Positions 13,539 to 16,508 of a stretch of 16,508 nt of DNA are shown here, piece after piece. Below the pieces are notes generated by a model. That model was not told the DNA's origin and made no database searches. It was given only the letters and a program-made list of their open reading frames with translations. The stretch is from Thermoplasmata archaeon (GTDB lineage Archaea > Thermoplasmatota > Thermoplasmata > Thermoplasmatales > Thermoplasmataceae). The translations under genes and the position numbers were made by a program. Each line of letters begins with the position of its first letter. Within the stretch, counting starts at the first letter, position 1. Location of the stretch: contig JAKAAU010000006.1 of the NCBI GenBank assembly GCA_021802165.1, positions 1-16,508 of the forward strand. Direction: 5' to 3'.

Positions 13539-15107
13539 ATGGATAATAATAAATCTAAAGATATTCCTGAAACTTTAAAGAGAGGTCAGGTGGGTACATT
13601 CGGAGCAATTGCAGAGGAAATTTCTGCCATGGCACCTGCCTGCGATTCAGTGGCATTTGTTGTTGCATCTGCAGCATTTGCATTCTTTTTAACTCCACTA
13701 TCATTTATAATAGCAACATTAACAATGTTTCTTGAAGTCAATACTCTTTACCATCTGTCGAAGAGGCATGCTAGTGCTGGAGGTTATTACGGATATGTTG
13801 CCACAGCTTTCGGTCCTACTCCGGCGATCTTTTCGGGATTAATGTACCCATTTTATCAGATAGTAAGCACAGCTGCAATCCCCGTCTTCGTTGCGGGTGT
13901 TGTTCTTCCCGGGGTTGTGCAGTACTTTATACATGTTGGAATGCCGGCATGGATATGGATTCCATTCATTCTCGTATTTATCGTAGTTCCGATTGCGGTT
14001 GCAATAATTGGAATTAGGCCGCAGATGAAATATATTAGAGTAGCAGCATTTTTTGAAATTATATTTTTAATTGTTTTATCCACAATAATTATAATAAAAG
14101 CACCGGACAATACTGTAAATGTATTCAATCCTTATAGTTTTCCACAGTATAGATCATGGTTTTCAGCTGAGGGCGGGCCAATTGCTGGTGTCGGCCTGGG
14201 AATGGTATTCGGGCTTACAAGTTTTATTGGCTATGGTGGGTCAGCGCCATTAGGTGAAGAGGCAACGCATCCTAAGGCTATTACCAGATCTCTTGTTTTT
14301 GGTCTTCTGATTACCGGAATAACCTTGACTGAAGTATCATATGCACAGATAGTAGGATGGGGGATACCACTTATGCAATCCTTTACAAGCAGTGCAATTC
14401 CAGGGGTTATCACTGCCACCATATATACCGGTGCAGTTGGGGGTATAATGTTCTCTCTGGTAGCTTTCAACTCTGCATTTTCAGACTCTGTAGCCATGCA
14501 ATCCAATGGAGGAAGAGTTTATTATGCTATGGGCCGTGATTATATACTACCAAAATTCTTTTCAAAGATCCATAAAAAATATCAGACGCCTTCCAATGCC
14601 TTAATATTCGTAGCCACCATGGCATCCATACTGGCTGTGGGTGTTACTTTTCTTGTCACCTATGGAGCTGGAATTCCTCTGATTGATATTGTAAGAGGAA
14701 ATGCAGATTCTACAGTTGTTGTGACAGCACTTACAGATTCATTTGATTTACTTACAACGCTGGCACTTGGCGGGCTTATAATCACACACATATTGCTTAA
14801 TACCAGTGTCATGACAATGTTCTACAGATTGAAGGAGAAACATACTGGGATTAGAAGAATTATCCATCCAATAGAACACTATCTATTTCCAAGTATTGCG
14901 ACGGTTATTTTCGTATTTGTCTTGTATGAATCAGTAGTGCCACCGGTTTATCCTATAACTGATGGAATCATTATTATAGCGTTGTATTCACTTTTTGCTA
15001 TAGGCTATTCACTTTACCTGAGGAAAACAAAGCCGGAAAAGGTGAAAAATGCTGGACTGACTGTGAATCTAGTAGCAGAGGAAAAAATAAGGGGCAGCTC
15101 AAAATAA
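13539..15107 (+). CDS. APC-superfamily amino acid permease
   Basis: 522 residues with about 12 membrane helices, the standard plan of amino acid-polyamine-organocation transporters. After a short charged N-terminus, the first helix has the broken small-residue motif GAIAEEISAMAPACDSVAF. Then come ASAGGYYGYVATAFGP (helix 3 substrate region), SFIGYGGSAPLGEEATHPKAI with the family's glycine-rich break and E-E-A motif in helix 6-7, and a tail of charged residues. It should sit in the cytoplasmic membrane and import an amino acid or related compound by proton or sodium symport. The substrate cannot be read from the sequence. ATG 13539 is preferred over TTG 13533 because a consensus TATA box is centred 27 bases upstream. 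It stands alone with its own promoter. Peptide- and amino acid-using acidophiles carry many such permeases. Confidence 0.9.
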   Translation: MDNNKSKDIPETLKRGQVGTFGAIAEEISAMAPACDSVAFVVASAAFAFFLTPLSFIIATLTMFLEVNTLYHLSKRHASAGGYYGYVATAFGPTPAIFSGLMYPFYQIVSTAAIPVFVAGVVLPGVVQYFIHVGMPAWIWIPFILVFIVVPIAVAIIGIRPQMKYIRVAAFFEIIFLIVLSTIIIIKAPDNTVNVFNPYSFPQYRSWFSAEGGPIAGVGLGMVFGLTSFIGYGGSAPLGEEATHPKAITRSLVFGLLITGITLTEVSYAQIVGWGIPLMQSFTSSAIPGVITATIYTGAVGGIMFSLVAFNSAFSDSVAMQSNGGRVYYAMGRDYILPKFFSKIHKKYQTPSNALIFVATMASILAVGVTFLVTYGAGIPLIDIVRGNADSTVVVTALTDSFDLLTTLALGGLIITHILLNTSVMTMFYRLKEKHTGIRRIIHPIEHYLFPSIATVIFVFVLYESVVPPVYPITDGIIIIALYSLFAIGYSLYLRKTKPEKVKNAGLTVNLVAEEKIRGSSK

Positions 15108-15525
15108 ATTTTATACATTCAAATATAACCATAAAACCTTTATCTATTTTCTTTGCTGTTCGCACACCACCTATTGACAGTTCTATGTCTGCTGGAAATT
15201 TCTCAGTATTGATTCCATGCTACGCTGCAGAGACATTGTAATCAGTTATCTTTATGCTTTGGTCCGTTTTATTAATATAAGCTTCATTCCATGTGAATCT
15301 TTTATCAGGTTTTCAACTACTCTTCATGGGAACGTAAAATTAAACGTTGCACGAGCATTTAAACAGAATTATATGAAAATTTTGCTCCAATATTTACCGT
15401 TTCAAACTCATTTTTGTCACTCCTCAGGAACACGGACATTTCGGTCACAATTTATAATATAGTCAAGCTTTATGGGCATGGCACTAATTCATTCATTAAT
15501 ATTTTTAAATAAAGTAATTATAGAT
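15108..15525. other. intergenic region without a supported gene
   Basis: About 420 bases between the convergent 3' ends of the permease and the DUF92 gene. No protein, RNA gene or mobile element can be supported. A plus-strand frame at 15217-15462 has no start signals and an implausible composition. On the minus strand, from about 15310 to 15115, one frame reads protein-like on both sides of a single TAG at 15222-15220, which may be a worn gene fragment. T-rich and A-rich runs near 15500-15516 may end the DUF92 transcript. Confidence 0.5.
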
Positions 15526-16239
15526 TCAAATATATATAATGAACGCAACCGCGACCGCAATCAGCGTAGAAAATGCATTCACCTGGCCCTTGGACATTTT
15601 GCCACGGTTTTCAAATAAAGATCCTAAGACACTATCTACCTGACAGCCGAGGAATCCCAGTAAAGTAATTACTATCAACGGAATCAATTTAAAACCGTGA
15701 AAATCAAGAATAATATAGGAAATCGCTATTATGAGCGCCCCAAGCAATGCCATGGCTTCTCCAAGTATAGACACACCACCGTTAACTCCCGGTGTTATCT
15801 TTTTTAAATTGGTAATCATATATACATTCTTATCAAACACACCAATTTCTGATGCAAATGTATCTGCATTTACCGATGCAAAAGAAACTGCAAATATAAG
15901 GAAATATGGAAATCCTCCTATTCTAGTTGCATTAATTGTTGCAATGAACATTCCTATCAATGCCGCATAAATAACATTAGAAGCATGCCTTTCCCCGTTC
16001 TTTCCCTCCTGTAATTTTTGTCTAGTTTTATCTTTTATTCTATATTTTGTGGCCAACTGAGCTGTCACGGCAAATATAAGCATGAGTATAAGCCAGTACA
16101 GTGAGCCAAGCACAACTATAATAATTCCCACAATGAGTGCAGCAACAGTCCCTTTGAAATCAAAAATATGGAATTCCAGTGCCCCTATGAAGAGACTTAC
16201 AAGTATAACTGTAGATGCAACAATATAATCAATGTTCAT
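15526..16239 (-). CDS. DUF92-family integral membrane protein
   Basis: 237 residues from ATG 16239, with six to eight predicted membrane helices. It has the hallmarks of DUF92 (TIGR00297): a cytosolic basic segment KDKTRQKLQEGKNGERHASN after the second helix block, then SFASVNADTFASEIGVF, the glycine turn ITPGVNGGVSILGE and the late GCQVDSVLGSLFENRG. The family is widespread in archaea. Plant and cyanobacterial relatives (VTE6 and related) are polyprenyl-phosphate or phytyl-phosphate kinases, so a CTP-dependent isoprenoid (phosphate) kinase role is plausible. No archaeal function is assumed here. The start is chosen over GTG 16248 because GGGTGGT (16250-16244 on the minus strand) sits 4 bases upstream as a Shine-Dalgarno. 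Neighbours give no pathway hint. Confidence 0.88.
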   Translation of the reverse strand: MNIDYIVASTVILVSLFIGALEFHIFDFKGTVAALIVGIIIVVLGSLYWLILMLIFAVTAQLATKYRIKDKTRQKLQEGKNGERHASNVIYAALIGMFIATINATRIGGFPYFLIFAVSFASVNADTFASEIGVFDKNVYMITNLKKITPGVNGGVSILGEAMALLGALIIAISYIILDFHGFKLIPLIVITLLGFLGCQVDSVLGSLFENRGKMSKGQVNAFSTLIAVAVAFIIYI

Positions 16240-16243
16240 TAGT

Positions 16244-16250
16244 ACCACCC
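16244..16250 (-). promoter_or_regulatory. Shine-Dalgarno-like site of the DUF92 gene
   Basis: The minus strand reads GGGTGGT, four bases before ATG 16239. The alternative GTG start lies within it, which argues for a short 5' leader and the ATG start. Confidence 0.45.
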
Positions 16251-16386
16251 GGTACTATTCTTAATTTGTATCTGATTTCATTGATTATAATATAAATTAA
16301 AGCATCGCACATTGCATAATACATGTTTCATAGGTATAAATTATTTATGCTATACTTATGAATTATACATTCAATAATAATGTTAT

Positions 16387-16401
16387 AAGGATACTATCCT
16401 T
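16387..16401. repeat. short hairpin followed by T-rich DNA
   Basis: AAGGAT-act-ATCCTT followed by TTTATAT. As a plus-strand RNA it would resemble a weak intrinsic terminator, but no plus-strand gene precedes it. It could equally be a regulator site between the DUF92 gene and the gene that may start at 16466. Confidence 0.35.
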
Positions 16402-16465
16402 TTTATATATATTTTCCTTAAATATATATAGTAAATGCTTAATATAAAGAGTAAATATATATTTA

Positions 16466-16508
16466 ATGATAGAAATAGAAGAAAGAAATAATATGTATAA
16501 TATGCCTT
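16466..16508 (+). CDS. possible start of a gene running off the window
   Basis: ATG at 16466 opens 14 codons (MIEIEERNNMYNMP) to the window edge. CTTAATATAA at 16438-16447 is centred about 23 bases upstream and could be its TATA box. The piece is far too short to identify and could be chance. Confidence 0.3.
   Translation, partial: MIEIEERNNMYNMP

Noticed and set aside
15217..15462. 81-codon plus-strand frame
   Set aside because: No start signals; Cys/Phe/His/Ser-rich composition typical of non-coding DNA; no recognisable motif.
1..16508. tRNA genes, CRISPR repeats or IS elements
   Set aside because: No cloverleaf with a TTC-containing T-arm, no regularly spaced repeats and no intact transposase were seen on either strand by eye.

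Overview
The window reads as chromosomal DNA of a Thermoplasmatales-type euryarchaeon (Ferroplasma, Acidiplasma, Cuniculiplasma or Thermoplasma relatives). This is inferred from AT-rich DNA with heavy ATA/AGG codon use, archaeal TATA boxes centred about 23-28 bases before start codons (mostly leaderless transcripts), and the gene set: a B12-dependent ribonucleotide reductase, a folate-type C1 pair (Fhs plus cyclohydrolase), an archaeal thiolase/DUF35 pair, ETF and acetyl-CoA synthetase. No rRNA, tRNA, CRISPR array or intact mobile element was seen.

Layout: (1) 1-342, minus, N-terminal part of a threonine dehydratase, cut by the window edge. (2) 450-3295, plus, a tight three-gene operon: isovaleryl-CoA dehydrogenase-like acyl-CoA dehydrogenase, a thiolase-fold protein lacking the nucleophilic cysteine, and a DUF35 zinc-ribbon/OB protein. 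(3) 3296-3693, a gene-poor stretch with a promoter-like TATA box, a near-perfect hairpin and a long-range inverted repeat. (4) 3694-5946, minus, methenyl-THF cyclohydrolase (FchA type) followed by formate-THF ligase. (5) 6168-8808, plus, class II ribonucleotide reductase and a 91-residue orphan. (6) 8903-11047, plus, etfB-etfA and a DsrE-like small protein. (7) 11152-13400, acetyl-CoA synthetase converging on a 104-residue orphan. (8) 13539-15107, an APC-family permease. (9) 15526-16239, minus, a DUF92 membrane protein, then an AT-rich intergenic stretch and the possible start of another gene at 16466.

Taken together the window is mainly about breaking down amino acids and short or branched acyl-CoAs: import (APC permease), deamination (threonine dehydratase), acyl-CoA oxidation (acyl-CoA dehydrogenase) with electrons passed to ETF, C-C bond cleavage or formation (thiolase-like/DUF35), acetate activation (Acs), and C1 units entering tetrahydrofolate from formate. 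The most interesting point is the acyl-CoA dehydrogenase / Cys-less thiolase / DUF35 operon. It recalls the Ltp2-DUF35 retro-aldolase of steroid side-chain degradation more than a true thiolase.
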